This document shows positions 1-9,616 of a stretch of DNA of 64,000 bases, piece by piece. The notes below the pieces were generated by a model. The model had not been told where the DNA came from, made no database searches, and saw only the letters and a program-made list of their open reading frames with translations. Within the stretch, counting starts at the first letter, position 1, and the number at the start of each line of letters is the position of its first letter. The DNA lies in NCBI RefSeq assembly GCF_030689025.1, contig NZ_JAUYWA010000002.1, forward strand, positions 186,001 to 250,000, in the 5' to 3' direction. This DNA comes from Oceanobacter sp. 1_MG-2023 (GTDB taxonomy: Bacteria > Pseudomonadota > Gammaproteobacteria > Pseudomonadales > Oceanobacteraceae). The translations under genes and the position numbers were made by a program.

Positions 1-1000
1 CCGCTTTGGGCAAACCCATCTACACGCCAGCGAGCAGGGCACCGAAGCATTGGGCTATATCGTTGAAAACGCGGTATTGGGGCGGGCACTGCTGCAAGGG
101 CTGGATTCCTGCCCGAATGTCACCCTGTTGTCCGATACCGAGGTAACGCAAGTTACCATGACCGCCACCGGTAGCCAGCTGACCCTGGCCGATGGCAAGA
201 CCCTCACCACGGCGCTTTTGGTCATGGCCGATGGTGGCCGCTCCGGTCTGGCGCAACAGCTGGGAATTCGGCATCAGCGTGAAGACTATGGCCGCATGGC
301 ACTGGTAACCCAGGTTGAAATGGATCGCGAGCATCAGCACTGGGCTTATGAACGCTTCAGTGACCATGGCCCGGTGGCCTTGCTGCCGTTACAGCAGCGC
401 CACTTTGCGGTGGTCTGGACTCTGCCCCCTGATGATTGTGAACGTATTATGGCGTTGCCAGATGCCTTGTTTGCCGAGCAGTTACAACAGCAGGTCGGCT
501 ATCGCAGCGGCCGTATTCTGCGGGTTGGCGAACGCTTCAGTTACCCGCTGGCACTGGTGCGCAGTGGCGAACAGGTACGCCGGGGCCTGGTGTTGCTGGG
601 GAATGCTGCTCACAGCCTGCATCCGGTGGCCGGACAAGGCTTTAACCTGGCATTAAGAGATACCGCCGCGCTGGCGGCCCGTGTACTGGAAAGCTGGTCG
701 ATGAAGCGACCGTTAGGTGATCTCACCGTATTGCTGGAATACGCCCAGCAGCAACAGCAGGATCAGGCCAATACCATTCTGGCCAGTGACCTGTTGCCCA
801 GAGTGTTTTCCCACCCCGGCACCTTGACGGCGCTGGGTCGTGGTGCCGGACTGCTGGCGCTGGCCAGCCTGACGGTGCCGCGACGGTTATTGGCACGTCA
901 CGCCATGGGGCTGGGCCAGCCTGCGCCCCGGTTTGGTTTGCCGCCAACCCCAAAACCTGACAATTTATCTTCCCGGTCGGAGTCTGCTGATGCGTTATGA
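1..1000 (+). CDS. ubiH: 2-octaprenyl-6-methoxyphenol hydroxylase UbiH, 5' end outside window
   Basis: FAD-dependent ring hydroxylase of ubiquinone synthesis, acting at the inner membrane. The frame is open from base 2, so about 332 C-terminal residues are visible and the N-terminal Rossmann GxGxxG motif lies upstream of the window. Seen: ALGYIVEN, the second FAD signature MADGGRSGL, and LLGNAAHSLHPVAGQGFNL near residue 200 of the visible part. Asn in place of Asp in GNAAH is typical of UbiH and separates it from the next gene. The stop codon overlaps the ubiI start by 11 nt, so the two are one transcription unit. In relatives pepP precedes this pair; that cannot be checked here. Confidence 0.93.
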   Translation, partial: RFGQTHLHASEQGTEALGYIVENAVLGRALLQGLDSCPNVTLLSDTEVTQVTMTATGSQLTLADGKTLTTALLVMADGGRSGLAQQLGIRHQREDYGRMALVTQVEMDREHQHWAYERFSDHGPVALLPLQQRHFAVVWTLPPDDCERIMALPDALFAEQLQQQVGYRSGRILRVGERFSYPLALVRSGEQVRRGLVLLGNAAHSLHPVAGQGFNLALRDTAALAARVLESWSMKRPLGDLTVLLEYAQQQQQDQANTILASDLLPRVFSHPGTLTALGRGAGLLALASLTVPRRLLARHAMGLGQPAPRFGLPPTPKPDNLSSRSESADAL

Positions 1001-2201
1001 CGTGGTAATTATTGGTGCCGGGCTGGTCGGACAATCCCTGGCGGCCGCTTTGGCACAGGGTAATCCGCAGCTGGCTATTGCTCTGGTTGATCCGGCGTTG
1101 GCGTCCGCAGCGGAGCTTCCGGCGGTATTGCCCACGGAGGGGCTGGATGGATTTGATCTGCGGGTGAGTGCCTTGACCGCGCGCAGCCAGAATTTTCTGA
1201 CCGATATCGGCGCCTGGCAATGGATTCGCTCACAACGGTGTCAGCCTTACACGCATATGACGGTGTGGGATGCAGAAGGCACCGGTGAAGTGAATTTTGA
1301 TGCTGCCGATTTGCACGTTCCTTGCCTTGGCCACATCGTTGAAAATCGCGAAACCCTGGCCGGGTTGCGGCAGCAGCTGGCCTCGTGCCCGGCGGTGACC
1401 CAGATCGCGCAGCCGGTGCAATATCTCGACAGCCGTCAGTCCGACGGCCTGACGCCCGTAGTGCTGGCGCAGGGGGATACCTTGCTGGCGGCACTGGTGG
1501 TCGGAGCCGATGGCGCGCATTCCCGGGTGCGGCAGTGGGTTGGATTACCAACGCGGGAATGGGATTACCAGCATCAGGCGCTGGTGGCGACCGTCGCCAT
1601 GGAGAAACCGTTGGCGGCCACCGCCTGGCAGCGCTTTCGGCCACAGGGACCACTGGCCTTGTTGCCTATGCCAACCAATCCGCATCTGGCTTCGATTGTC
1701 TGGTCTACCAGTGACGATGAGGCCAATGCGCTGATGGCGCTGTCGGACGAGGCTTTTGGTCACGCCCTGGCCGAAGCCTTCGAGCAGCGATTGGGAACCG
1801 TTACCGGGTGTTCTCAACGGGCCGCGATTCCTTTGCGCCAGCGCCATGCCCGCCGTTACTGGCAAGACGGTGTAGTGCTGGCGGGGGATGCCGCACACAC
1901 CATTCATCCGTTGGCCGGACAGGGCGTCAACCTCGGTTTCAAGGACGTGGAAGTGCTGGCCGCTGAAGTACTGACGGCTGTTGCACGTGGCATCTCTCCC
2001 GGACACGATCAGGTGCTGGCCCGTTATCAGCGTCGACGTCAGGCCGATAACCTCGCGACCATGGCGGCGATGGAAGGCTTCAAGCGTCTGTTTGCTGCTG
2101 ATGCGCCACTGGTGCGATTACTGCGTAACGTCGGAATGAACCGGTTTGACCGGCTGTTACCCGTCAAGCAGCACGCCATGATGCAGGCAATGGGCCTGTA
2201 G
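990..2201 (+). CDS. ubiI: FAD-dependent 2-octaprenylphenol hydroxylase, UbiI/VisC family
   Basis: 403-residue flavoprotein monooxygenase of the UbiH/Coq6 family, expected to hydroxylate the ubiquinone ring precursor. The N terminus MRYDVVIIGAGLVGQSL is the dinucleotide-binding fold; VGADGAHSRVRQWVG and VLAGDAAHTIHPLAGQGVN are the second and third FAD motifs. The ATG at 990 is preferred over an in-frame upstream codon at 933 because it sits just before the Rossmann motif and couples to the ubiH stop. It is paralogous to the preceding gene, and UbiI is inferred from the usual ubiH-ubiI order. UbiF or another ring position is possible. Confidence 0.9.
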   Translation: MRYDVVIIGAGLVGQSLAAALAQGNPQLAIALVDPALASAAELPAVLPTEGLDGFDLRVSALTARSQNFLTDIGAWQWIRSQRCQPYTHMTVWDAEGTGEVNFDAADLHVPCLGHIVENRETLAGLRQQLASCPAVTQIAQPVQYLDSRQSDGLTPVVLAQGDTLLAALVVGADGAHSRVRQWVGLPTREWDYQHQALVATVAMEKPLAATAWQRFRPQGPLALLPMPTNPHLASIVWSTSDDEANALMALSDEAFGHALAEAFEQRLGTVTGCSQRAAIPLRQRHARRYWQDGVVLAGDAAHTIHPLAGQGVNLGFKDVEVLAAEVLTAVARGISPGHDQVLARYQRRRQADNLATMAAMEGFKRLFAADAPLVRLLRNVGMNRFDRLLPVKQHAMMQAMGL

Positions 2202-2353
2202 CTCCATTTGGTGTGCTGGCCGGTTCGTGCTCAACACGACGTCCGTATGTATTACGTACAAGTGCAAGTTGCTTATGATCAGTACTGGCACAGACCGCAG
2301 CGAATAAACGGTGATGACAGCAGGAATGTTTCGCTGCATGTGTCGCAAACCGA

Positions 2354-2359
2354 TATAAT
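2354..2359 (+). promoter_or_regulatory. Candidate sigma-70 -10 element for rlmI
   Basis: A perfect TATAAT lies 37 nt before the rlmI ATG, in the 194-nt gap after ubiI. No good -35 hexamer is found 16-18 nt upstream; TCGCTG at 2331-2336 matches poorly. The call therefore rests on the -10 match and its position. Confidence 0.4.
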
Positions 2360-2395
2360 GCCCGGTTCTTTTTGCTCCACCCTGTTGAGGTCTCC

Positions 2396-3601
2396 ATGTC
2401 TGAAGCTGTTTCCTGTCTACGCTTGAACCCACAAGCGGAACGCCGTCTTAAATCCGGTCATTTGTGGGTTTACAGTAACGAGGTGGACACCAAAAAAACG
2501 CCGATTCAAGGTCTGGAGTCCGGTAGCCAGGTGGTGATCGAAATGGCCAACGGCAAGGCGCTGGGCAGTGCGGTGGTCAGCCCGGATCAATTGATTTGTG
2601 CGCGTCTGATCAGCCGTGACAGCAAGCAGTTTCTCGACAGCTCGCTGATTGTACATCGCCTCAAGGTTGCCCTGAGTAGCCGTGAACTTTGGTATCCTGA
2701 TGGCTGCTACCGCTGGGTGTATGGCGACAGTGACGGCCTGCCGGGGCTGGTTGTTGACCGTTTTGGTGATGTCGCAGTAGTGCAAATTTCCAGTGTCCTG
2801 ATGGAAACCCTGCGGCAGGAAATCGTGGATGCCATCGTCAAGGTGATCAAGCCGGACGCCGTGGTACTGAAAAATACCGGCAAGCTGCGGGCCGTTGAAG
2901 GTTTGCCAGAATACGTCGACGTTGTGTACGGCGAGCTGGAAGACAACTGCGCCCCCATGATTGAAAACGGTACCCGCTTTATGGTGCCTGTGATCGATGG
3001 CCAAAAAACCGGCTGGTTCTACGATCACCGTGAAAACCGGGCGGTGCTGAACCGGTTGGTGACGGGCAAACGGGTACTGGATGTTTTCAGTTATATCGGC
3101 GGCTGGGGCGTGCAGGCGGCCCGCCATGGTGCTGCAGAAGTTCACTGTGTGGATTCCTCTGCCAAGGCTCTGGATTGGGTTGCCCAGAATGCGGAGCTGA
3201 ACGGCGTGGCAGAACGGATGACCTGCTGGGAAGGCGATGCCTTTGAAGCACTGCGGCAGCTGAAAGACAGTGGCGAGCGTTTTGATGTGGTGGTGGTTGA
3301 TCCGCCAGCGCTGATTCCGCGCCGCAAAGACATCAAGGCTGGTGAGCAGGCTTATCATCGCCTCAATCAGCTGGCGATGCGTCTGCTGAATCGTGATGGC
3401 CTGCTGGTGGCTGGTTCTTGCTCCATGCATCTGGGCGAAACCCGCTTGCCGAGCATTATCCGGACACTGGGTCGGGAGCTGGATCGTGATGTGCTGATTC
3501 AACACGTCGGTAGCCAGGGTGCAGACCATCCAGTGGTTCCGGCCATTCCGGAAACCCGTTACCTCAAAGCCGTGTTCGCTCGCGTATTACCTACCCGCTA
3601 A
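2396..3601 (+). CDS. rlmI: 23S rRNA (cytosine1962-C5)-methyltransferase RlmI-like
   Basis: 401-residue class I SAM-dependent RNA methyltransferase of the RlmI/YccW family, expected to make m5C in 23S rRNA. An N-terminal PUA-type domain (about residues 4-80, with RRLKSGHLWVYSNEV) is followed by the central domain and a Rossmann methyltransferase. RVLDVFSYIGGWGVQAARHG is the SAM-binding loop, VVVDPPALIPRRKD is motif IV, and GSCSMHL carries the likely catalytic cysteine. The ATG at 2396 follows GAGG at 2387-2390; an in-frame start at 2372 lacks this. The gene is monocistronic and converges with the imelysin gene. Length matches E. coli RlmI (396 aa). Confidence 0.9.
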   Translation: MSEAVSCLRLNPQAERRLKSGHLWVYSNEVDTKKTPIQGLESGSQVVIEMANGKALGSAVVSPDQLICARLISRDSKQFLDSSLIVHRLKVALSSRELWYPDGCYRWVYGDSDGLPGLVVDRFGDVAVVQISSVLMETLRQEIVDAIVKVIKPDAVVLKNTGKLRAVEGLPEYVDVVYGELEDNCAPMIENGTRFMVPVIDGQKTGWFYDHRENRAVLNRLVTGKRVLDVFSYIGGWGVQAARHGAAEVHCVDSSAKALDWVAQNAELNGVAERMTCWEGDAFEALRQLKDSGERFDVVVVDPPALIPRRKDIKAGEQAYHRLNQLAMRLLNRDGLLVAGSCSMHLGETRLPSIIRTLGRELDRDVLIQHVGSQGADHPVVPAIPETRYLKAVFARVLPTR

Positions 3602-3641
3602 CCACGGTTGCAGAAGTTCGGCCCAGCCCTGTCCGTGGCCG

Positions 3642-4847
3642 TTATGTCTTGGGCAAGGTCAGGCGCAACAGGCTGGCGGTTTGTTGCAACAGACTATCCA
3701 GCTGCTTGATGTGATCAACCTGCGAGGTGGCTGCCGGTATCTCTGCCGCTGCTTCTGCCGGGGTTGCTGAGGTATCGGCTGGTTCGGCCCTGGCCGTTTC
3801 ACTAACAGGCGTCAGAGCCTGGGTCAGCGCCGCCTGCCATTGCGCCAATAATTCTGGATGCTTGTCGCCTAGCAGCGATATTAAAGCCCCTTCCTGGGAT
3901 TCGTTACCGAGTAACCAGAGCTGCATTCCTTGCAACAGAGCCTGAATATCCTGCTGGCTGGTATCGCTGAATTCACTGCTGTTACCCGGCAGACGTTTTG
4001 CCAATAATTCCGTTCGGATCAGCCAGGCACAGGCACTCATGCCGGCTTGCAGGGCTGCCGACGGGGTACTGCTGGTTACCAGCTGGGCATAGTAGCCGTC
4101 AACTTGCTGCCAGCGGCTTTGTAACAGGTGTTGGTGATCCAGTAATTGCGCCGTCACCAGTTGCAGGTATTGGCGGCGGCGTTTCTGGTTGGTGACGGCA
4201 TCAGGAGCCGGTTCGCTGGAGCTACTGCTACTGTTATTGGCTGGCAGCACATAGTCAGAGGCGTCGCGTTGCCCGTCACTGCCCCACAGCAAGAATTCAA
4301 TCGCATGAAACCCCAGGCTGACCGAGGCCGGGTCAGAAAACCCATGCTGCTGCCTGAGTGCTTCCGGGGTCAACGGCAAGGCCAGATCGTTCACAATGCC
4401 GGTAAAGGGGTAGCCCGGCAGATAGTCGAGGTAGCCGCCTTCAATCGGCCAGCTGTCAATCTGATTGACTATCTGGTGGAAATTAACGCCCTGTCGCTGC
4501 CATTCAACCGGGTCCGATATCGGCAGAAAACCATACAGGCGAGTACGTAAAAACGCGCTGTAGCTGTCGCGCCAGGCGCTACGGGCAGCGGCCAGCGTGG
4601 CGCTATCGGGTTGACCGATCAGGGCCGAGACAGCGCCTTGCAGCGCTTCGCTACTGGCGTAGGCCTGCAGGTAGCTATCGAAGGCCGAATGAGTCAAATG
4701 GTCATTGATCGTTGCCGGGAAAGATCCTCCCGGACTGGTGCTCAGCTCAGCCGCCGTCGGGAGAGGTTGCGCTGGTGGTTGCGATTGTTCACAGCCCACC
4801 ATGCCGAGTGCCAGGGCACTGCTCAGTCCGATCATGAGTCGTTTCAT
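3642..4847 (-). CDS. Imelysin family (peptidase M75-like) lipoprotein
   Basis: 401 residues with a lipoprotein signal peptide (MKRLMIGLSSALALGMVGC, Cys19 as lipidation site). The mature part is all-alpha imelysin-like: GFHAIEFLLWG is the conserved GxHxxE motif of the family, and DPVEWQRQGVNFHQIVNQI and GYPFTGIVND are further conserved segments. Family members are iron-regulated periplasmic or outer-membrane lipoproteins near iron-uptake genes; proteolytic activity is doubtful. A Ser-rich insert (NNSSSSSSEP) and an Ala-rich tail are low complexity. It is followed 48 nt downstream by the convergent end of rlmI. No iron-transport gene is adjacent, so the iron link here is only family knowledge. 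Confidence 0.85.
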   Translation of the reverse strand: MKRLMIGLSSALALGMVGCEQSQPPAQPLPTAAELSTSPGGSFPATINDHLTHSAFDSYLQAYASSEALQGAVSALIGQPDSATLAAARSAWRDSYSAFLRTRLYGFLPISDPVEWQRQGVNFHQIVNQIDSWPIEGGYLDYLPGYPFTGIVNDLALPLTPEALRQQHGFSDPASVSLGFHAIEFLLWGSDGQRDASDYVLPANNSSSSSSEPAPDAVTNQKRRRQYLQLVTAQLLDHQHLLQSRWQQVDGYYAQLVTSSTPSAALQAGMSACAWLIRTELLAKRLPGNSSEFSDTSQQDIQALLQGMQLWLLGNESQEGALISLLGDKHPELLAQWQAALTQALTPVSETARAEPADTSATPAEAAAEIPAATSQVDHIKQLDSLLQQTASLLRLTLPKT

Positions 4848-4895
4848 TGGTGCCTGCCTCCTGATGGTCTATGGTTACTGGCGCCAGCGCCAGGA

Positions 4896-5555
4896 TCAAT
4901 CGTCACGCAGTGAGATGATTGGCCAGCCATATTGGCGAGCCTCGGCTTCCAGAGTGCTGTCCGGGTTGACCGCCACGGGATGATCGACCAGTCGTAACAG
5001 TGGCAGATCGTTGCGGGAGTCGCTGTAGAACCAGGCACCGTCCATGGACTGCTGATGCTCTTCCAGCCAGGCGTTGAGCCGGGTTACCTTGCCATCCTGA
5101 AAGCTGGGTACGCCAACAATTTCGCCAGTGTATTGGCCGTCGATGACTTCCGGGTGTGGTGCAATAATGTCGGCAATACCCAGACGCTCGGCAATCGGAT
5201 AGGTAATGAAACCGTTGGTGGCGGTAATGATCAGTAAATGATCCCCCTGGTCCCGATGCTTCTGGATCAGGTCACGGCTTTTTTGGCTGATCAGTGGTTC
5301 AATACGTTCAGCCAGAAAACGCTCGCGTTCGGCCAGCATATGTTGCAGTGGATAATCGAGTAACGGCTGTAAGGCAAAACGCAGGTAAGCGTGAATGTCC
5401 AGCGTGCCGGCTTTGTATTGTTCATAGAAGTGGTCGTTGCGATGCTGATGCACCGCCGGGTCGACGAGTTCCCGGTCGGCCAGATACTGGCCCCATGCGT
5501 GGTCACTGTCATCGGATAACAGGGTGTGGTCGAGGTCAAAAATTGCCAGAGCCAA
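4896..5555 (-). CDS. HAD-IB family phosphatase (SerB-like)
   Basis: 219-residue HAD hydrolase. LAIFDLDHTLLSDDSD near the N terminus holds the nucleophile Asp and acid/base Asp, LLIITATNGFI is motif II, and FYSDSRNDLPLLRLVDHPVAVNPD carries motifs III and IV. Similarity is to the HAD-IB group (phosphoserine phosphatase-like), but no ACT domain is present, so the substrate is not known; histidinol-phosphate or other phosphomonoesters are alternatives. A TTG start at 5555 is chosen because GGGAG lies 5 nt upstream and the HAD motif follows at once. The longer frame to 5726 has an unconserved N terminus. It lies 48 nt upstream of the imelysin gene on the same strand, perhaps one operon. Confidence 0.8.
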   Translation of the reverse strand: MALAIFDLDHTLLSDDSDHAWGQYLADRELVDPAVHQHRNDHFYEQYKAGTLDIHAYLRFALQPLLDYPLQHMLAERERFLAERIEPLISQKSRDLIQKHRDQGDHLLIITATNGFITYPIAERLGIADIIAPHPEVIDGQYTGEIVGVPSFQDGKVTRLNAWLEEHQQSMDGAWFYSDSRNDLPLLRLVDHPVAVNPDSTLEAEARQYGWPIISLRDD

Positions 5556-5814
5556 ACGATTCTCCCGAACGGATTGCCGAAAATTGCACAAAGAGCCATA
5601 TTCTATGATGAATGGGCAGCCCGGGTCACACGTTAAAAACAGGCACGGACTGACACTCATTGGCATAAACGTCCTGTTCCGCCGCTTGTCAGATCCTGTG
5701 GTTCGGGTGAAGATAAAGAATAACAATCAATACCTGCGAGTCGATGCATGTTGCTTGACCTTTGCGTTGAAATGGGCAAGTTTTGCAACTCTGTAATAAT
5801 TCTCGGATGGCATT

Positions 5815-6309
5815 GTGATTGATGATCAGGGTTACCGCCCGAATGTCGGTATCATTCTGTGTAATGACCAGGGCCAGGTGCTCTGGGCCAGACGCATAGG
5901 ACAGGATGCCTGGCAGTTTCCTCAGGGTGGGATCAAACAGGGGGAGTCCCCGGAAAATGCGCTTTATCGGGAGTTGACCGAAGAAGTTGGCCTGACAGCG
6001 AACGATGTCCAGATTCTGGGCTGTACTCGTGGCTGGCTGCGTTATCGCCTGCCAAAACGTATGATCCGTCAGGGGCGTCAACCGGTGTGCGTTGGCCAAA
6101 AGCAAAAGTGGTATCTGTTAAAGTTGACCACCGAAGAAGCACGAATCGATGTGGCTGCATCACCCAAGCCGGAGTTTGATGGCTGGGACTGGGTTAGTTA
6201 CTGGTTTCCGTTGGGTGAAGTAGTCGCTTTCAAGCGCGATGTCTATCGTCGCGCAATGACTGAGCTGGCGCCGAAAATCGCTCGCTTGCAACGTAAAAGC
6301 ACCAGTTGA
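5815..6309 (+). CDS. rppH: RNA pyrophosphohydrolase RppH (NudH)
   Basis: 164-residue Nudix hydrolase that converts 5'-triphosphate mRNA ends to monophosphates, starting RNase E-dependent decay. The N terminus [20 protein letters not shown] and [20 protein letters not shown] match RppH closely; the Nudix box runs [20 protein letters not shown] with the catalytic REL and EE residues. The start is GTG at 5815. ptsP starts 6 nt after its stop, the usual rppH-ptsP pair. It is slightly shorter than E. coli RppH (176 aa) at the C terminus. Confidence 0.96.
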   Translation: MIDDQGYRPNVGIILCNDQGQVLWARRIGQDAWQFPQGGIKQGESPENALYRELTEEVGLTANDVQILGCTRGWLRYRLPKRMIRQGRQPVCVGQKQKWYLLKLTTEEARIDVAASPKPEFDGWDWVSYWFPLGEVVAFKRDVYRRAMTELAPKIARLQRKSTS

Positions 6310-6315
6310 GGTCTT

Positions 6316-8601
6316 ATGCTCGACATACTTCGCCGAATTGTCCAGGAGGTCAGCAGCGCCAGCGATCTTAAGGATGCATTAAAAGTGGTGGTCGTGCGTA
6401 TCCGCGAGGCTATGCACACCGAGGTATGTTCTGTGTACCTGTTTGATGCAGACAGCAAGCGTTATGTACTGATGGCGACCGAAGGCCTGAAGCAAGAAGC
6501 CGTTGGTCGGGTCAGCCTGTCATCATCCCAGGGTCTGGTTGGCCTGGTCGGTGCCCGCGCCGAACCGATCAACATCGACAATGCTCCGTCACACCCCAAA
6601 TTCCATTTCCTGTCCGAGACCGGAGAAGATCCGTTTCTGTCGTTCCTTGGCGTACCGATTATTCACAACAAGCGCCTGATGGGGGTGCTGGTTGTACAGC
6701 AGCGTGACAGCCGGCAATTTGATGAAAGTGAAGAAGCCTTTCTGGGCACCATGTCGGCCCAGTTGGCCGGAGTGATTGCCCACGCTGAAGCGACCGGAAA
6801 TATTCTGGAGCTGTCACCTGCCAGCACCGAACGCAAAAGTACCCGTTTTAACGGTGCACCGGGGGCGGCGGGTGTCGGCCTTGGCACCGGTTACGTGATT
6901 ACCCCGGCGGCAGACCTGATTGTGGTGGTCGACCAAACGGTCGAAGACATTGAGCAGGAACTGGAGAATTTTGACAAGGCGCTGATTGCTGCCCGCAGTG
7001 AAATCCGTCATCTGGGTGCCCAGCTCAGCCATGATCTGCGCCCGGAAGAAATGGCGCTGTTTGATGTTTATATCAATATGCTCGACGACAATGCCCTGGG
7101 GGCAGAAGTCACCAGCCGCATTCGTGAAGGCCAGTGGGCACAAGGGGCCTTGCGCCAGGTCGTGATGCAGTATGTGGGTCATTTCCAACTGATGGAAGAC
7201 GTTTACCTGCGTGAGCGGGCGACGGACATTCTGGATCTGGGTACCCGTATTCTGGCCCACCTGCAGGGCACGGCGGATAAAGCGCCGGAGGAAAAAATAT
7301 TTCCGGACGACTGCATTCTGGTCAGTGAAGAACTGACCCCTGCCATGCTGGGCGAAGTACCGACCAGCAAGTTACGCGGACTGGTATCGGTAAAAGGCTC
7401 CTCCAACTCCCACGTGGCGATTCTGGCCCGGGCGATGGGGATTCCAACCGTAATGGGGGTGGTGGATTTACCCTACGCCCAGTTGCACGGCAAGGATCTG
7501 GTGGTGGATGGATATCGTGGCGTCTTGGTGTCCAACCCGAATGAGGATATCCGCGCGGAGTATCAGGAAATCTACGAAGAAGAGCTGGCCCTGCAGGAAG
7601 ACCTGGAAGTACTGCGGGATGAACCGGCCGAAACCCTGGACGGTCATCGTATTCCCTTATGGGTCAATACTGGCCTGCTGACGGATGCCTTGCGCAGTCT
7701 CGATCGGGGTGCCGAAGGCGTGGGTTTATACCGCACCGAAGTGCCCTTTATGATGCGGGATCGTTTCCCCAGTGAAAGTGAGCAGCAAAAAATCTATCGC
7801 CAGCAGCTGGAGATGTTTGCTCCGGCACCGGTGACCATGAGGACGCTGGATATCGGTGGCGACAAGTCGCTGACTTATTTCCCCATCAACGAAGCCAATC
7901 CTTTTCTGGGCTGGCGTGGTATCCGGGTAACGCTGGATCATCCCGAGATTTTTCTGGTGCAAGTGCGGGCCATGCTGAAAGCCAGCGAAGGCCTGAACAA
8001 CCTGCGTATCATGCTGCCGATGATCAGCAGCGTCCATGAAGTCGACGAAGCGCTGCACCTGATTTACCGTGCCCATGCCGAAGTGATCGAAGAAGGCTGT
8101 GATATCGACATGCCCAAAGTCGGGGTCATGATCGAGGTACCTTCCGCCGTGTTCCAGATCCGTGATCTGGGCTTACGAGTTGATTTCCTGTCGGTCGGCA
8201 GTAACGACCTGACCCAGTATCTGCTGGCGGTGGATCGTAACAACCCGCGGGTGGCTGACCTCTATCAGGCGTTTCATCCGGCGGTCTTGTCGGCCCTTAA
8301 AATCATTGCCGAGACCGCTCGTGAAGTGGGCAAGCCGGTCAGTGTCTGTGGTGAGCTGGCGGGTAATCCACTTGGCAGTGTGCTGCTGATGGCCATGGGT
8401 TACGAGATGCTGTCGATGAACGCTACCAACCTGCCAAAAGTAAAATCGGTTATCCGTGGTGTCAGTCTGGAGTGGGCAGAACGCTTGCTCGATCAGGTAA
8501 TGCAGATCGAAAGTGCCCATGTGATTGCCGCCATGGTACAGCTGGCACTGGAGAAAGAAGGCTTTGGCCGGATTATCGGCCCGGCTTCCGGTCGCGGTTA
8601 A
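6316..8601 (+). CDS. ptsP: PEP-protein phosphotransferase PtsP (enzyme I-Ntr)
   Basis: 761-residue first component of the nitrogen phosphotransferase relay, which passes phosphate from PEP to NPr and then PtsN. An N-terminal GAF domain (about residues 15-165), expected to sense glutamine or 2-oxoglutarate, precedes the enzyme I body. The phospho-histidine lies in GSSNSHVAILARAMGIP (near residue 364), and the C-terminal PEP-binding barrel contains MRTLDIGGDKSL, MIEVPSAVFQIRDL and SVCGELAGNP. Length agrees with E. coli PtsP (748 aa). It is coupled to rppH. NPr and PtsN genes are not in the window. Confidence 0.96.
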   Translation: MLDILRRIVQEVSSASDLKDALKVVVVRIREAMHTEVCSVYLFDADSKRYVLMATEGLKQEAVGRVSLSSSQGLVGLVGARAEPINIDNAPSHPKFHFLSETGEDPFLSFLGVPIIHNKRLMGVLVVQQRDSRQFDESEEAFLGTMSAQLAGVIAHAEATGNILELSPASTERKSTRFNGAPGAAGVGLGTGYVITPAADLIVVVDQTVEDIEQELENFDKALIAARSEIRHLGAQLSHDLRPEEMALFDVYINMLDDNALGAEVTSRIREGQWAQGALRQVVMQYVGHFQLMEDVYLRERATDILDLGTRILAHLQGTADKAPEEKIFPDDCILVSEELTPAMLGEVPTSKLRGLVSVKGSSNSHVAILARAMGIPTVMGVVDLPYAQLHGKDLVVDGYRGVLVSNPNEDIRAEYQEIYEEELALQEDLEVLRDEPAETLDGHRIPLWVNTGLLTDALRSLDRGAEGVGLYRTEVPFMMRDRFPSESEQQKIYRQQLEMFAPAPVTMRTLDIGGDKSLTYFPINEANPFLGWRGIRVTLDHPEIFLVQVRAMLKASEGLNNLRIMLPMISSVHEVDEALHLIYRAHAEVIEEGCDIDMPKVGVMIEVPSAVFQIRDLGLRVDFLSVGSNDLTQYLLAVDRNNPRVADLYQAFHPAVLSALKIIAETAREVGKPVSVCGELAGNPLGSVLLMAMGYEMLSMNATNLPKVKSVIRGVSLEWAERLLDQVMQIESAHVIAAMVQLALEKEGFGRIIGPASGRG

Positions 8602-8622
8602 CCAGGGTTGGATCGACTCATT

Positions 8623-8649
8623 GCCCCGGCTGCTCTGATTGCGCGGGGC
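8623..8649 (+). terminator. Possible ptsP terminator hairpin
   Basis: GCCCCG (8623-8628) pairs with CGGGGC (8644-8649) across a 15-nt loop, 22 nt after the ptsP stop. A short T run (GTTTTAT) comes only about 12 nt later, so it is a weak intrinsic terminator at best. The convergent NRDE gene ends at 8664. Confidence 0.35.
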
Positions 8650-8663
8650 GCTTGCTGACTGTT

Positions 8664-9443
8664 TTATATCAAGGGTAGCTGAAACCGGCACCGGGCGCCT
8701 GCAGCGCCATTCTCTTGCCAGCGCTGTTCTTCAATGCTGAGCCGTTGCCCCCGGCCCAGCAGGCTGCTGCTACTGCGGGTGCCATAACGGGCAGAGATAA
8801 TAAACTGCGCCGATAACAAACGCTCTGTTTCCAGCGCAACGCCGGTGTCGGGCAGCCTGTCGTCCGGCCAGGGCTGACGGCGATTCAATAAGCGGGTTAA
8901 TTCAGACTGATCCTGCTGCCAGGTGGGCCGGTGCTGCTGGCGTCGTTGGGCTTGCAGCAGTTGCTCTTTCGCCAGCTGTGCTTTGGGCCAGTCACTGTCG
9001 AGCCAGGCATTACTGAGCGCATGTATGCCGGGAGAGACCGCCACCGCCGCGGGTTCCGGTGTATTGGTGATGTACCAAAGCTGATGCGCTGTACCACACA
9101 GCAAATTAAAGCGGCCATAACGGCCTGCCTCCGGCAACAAGGCATCGGCAAAGCCCGCAGGTGTTTGTGTGCTGCGCAGATAACGGGTCACCAGTTCACC
9201 ACGAGAGCGCACATGCTCTGGCGGCTCAGGTAAACGAATATTGGTGACTGCCGCAAAACGCAGGTCATTGGTTACTCCCAGCCAGCTGCCGCCTTGCTGC
9301 AAATCCTGCCCGGCAACCAGGTCGGGAGACTCGGGCCAGCGGTGTAACGGCGCGGTGGGGCGTTGATGAAATTCGTCACGATTGGCAGTCAGCGTCAGCC
9401 AATCGGTCGCATCTGGCTGCCAGTCAAATACAATCAGGCACAT
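8664..9443 (-). CDS. NRDE (TANGO2-like) family protein
   Basis: 259 residues starting MCLIVFDW, with [20 protein letters not shown] carrying the NRDE signature at about residues 20-40 and GGSWLGVT nearby. This is the NRDE/TANGO2 family, thought to be an Ntn-hydrolase-like fold in which Cys2 would become the N-terminal nucleophile after Met removal. The biochemical role is uncertain; TANGO2 relatives have been linked to haem and lipid handling. The ATG at 9443 is chosen because Cys2 is the conserved N-terminal residue. The gene is alone on the minus strand, between ptsP and the divergent exporter. Confidence 0.85.
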   Translation of the reverse strand: MCLIVFDWQPDATDWLTLTANRDEFHQRPTAPLHRWPESPDLVAGQDLQQGGSWLGVTNDLRFAAVTNIRLPEPPEHVRSRGELVTRYLRSTQTPAGFADALLPEAGRYGRFNLLCGTAHQLWYITNTPEPAAVAVSPGIHALSNAWLDSDWPKAQLAKEQLLQAQRRQQHRPTWQQDQSELTRLLNRRQPWPDDRLPDTGVALETERLLSAQFIISARYGTRSSSSLLGRGQRLSIEEQRWQENGAAGARCRFQLPLI

Positions 9444-9573
9444 GGTAAAAGTCTCGGATACCGGTGTCTTCAAGGTTACCCTGATGCCTGTGGCTTGGCG
9501 ACCTGGGCGGTTGCCGAGTGTTGCTGGCTGGTACGCACCCTGCCGCTGCGCTCGCGATTCAGGCCATGCCGGG

Positions 9574-9579
9574 TATAAT
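9574..9579 (+). promoter_or_regulatory. Candidate -10 element for the TauE/SafE exporter
   Basis: TATAAT sits 37 nt before the GTG start at 9617, in the divergent gap with the NRDE gene. No recognisable -35 is found at 17 nt spacing (CTCGCG at 9551-9556). Confidence 0.35.
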
Positions 9580-9616
9580 GCGCGCCTTTTCTTCTCTTCT
9601 GCACGGGAGGTGGTCT

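Noticed and set aside
2417-3529. 370-codon open frame antisense to rlmI
   Set aside because: Composition (His, Gln-rich) is that of a reverse-frame shadow and it fully overlaps a well-recognised methyltransferase.
3602-3638. CCACGG/CCGTGG pair after rlmI
   Set aside because: Loop of 25 nt and a 6-bp stem without a T run make a terminator unlikely.
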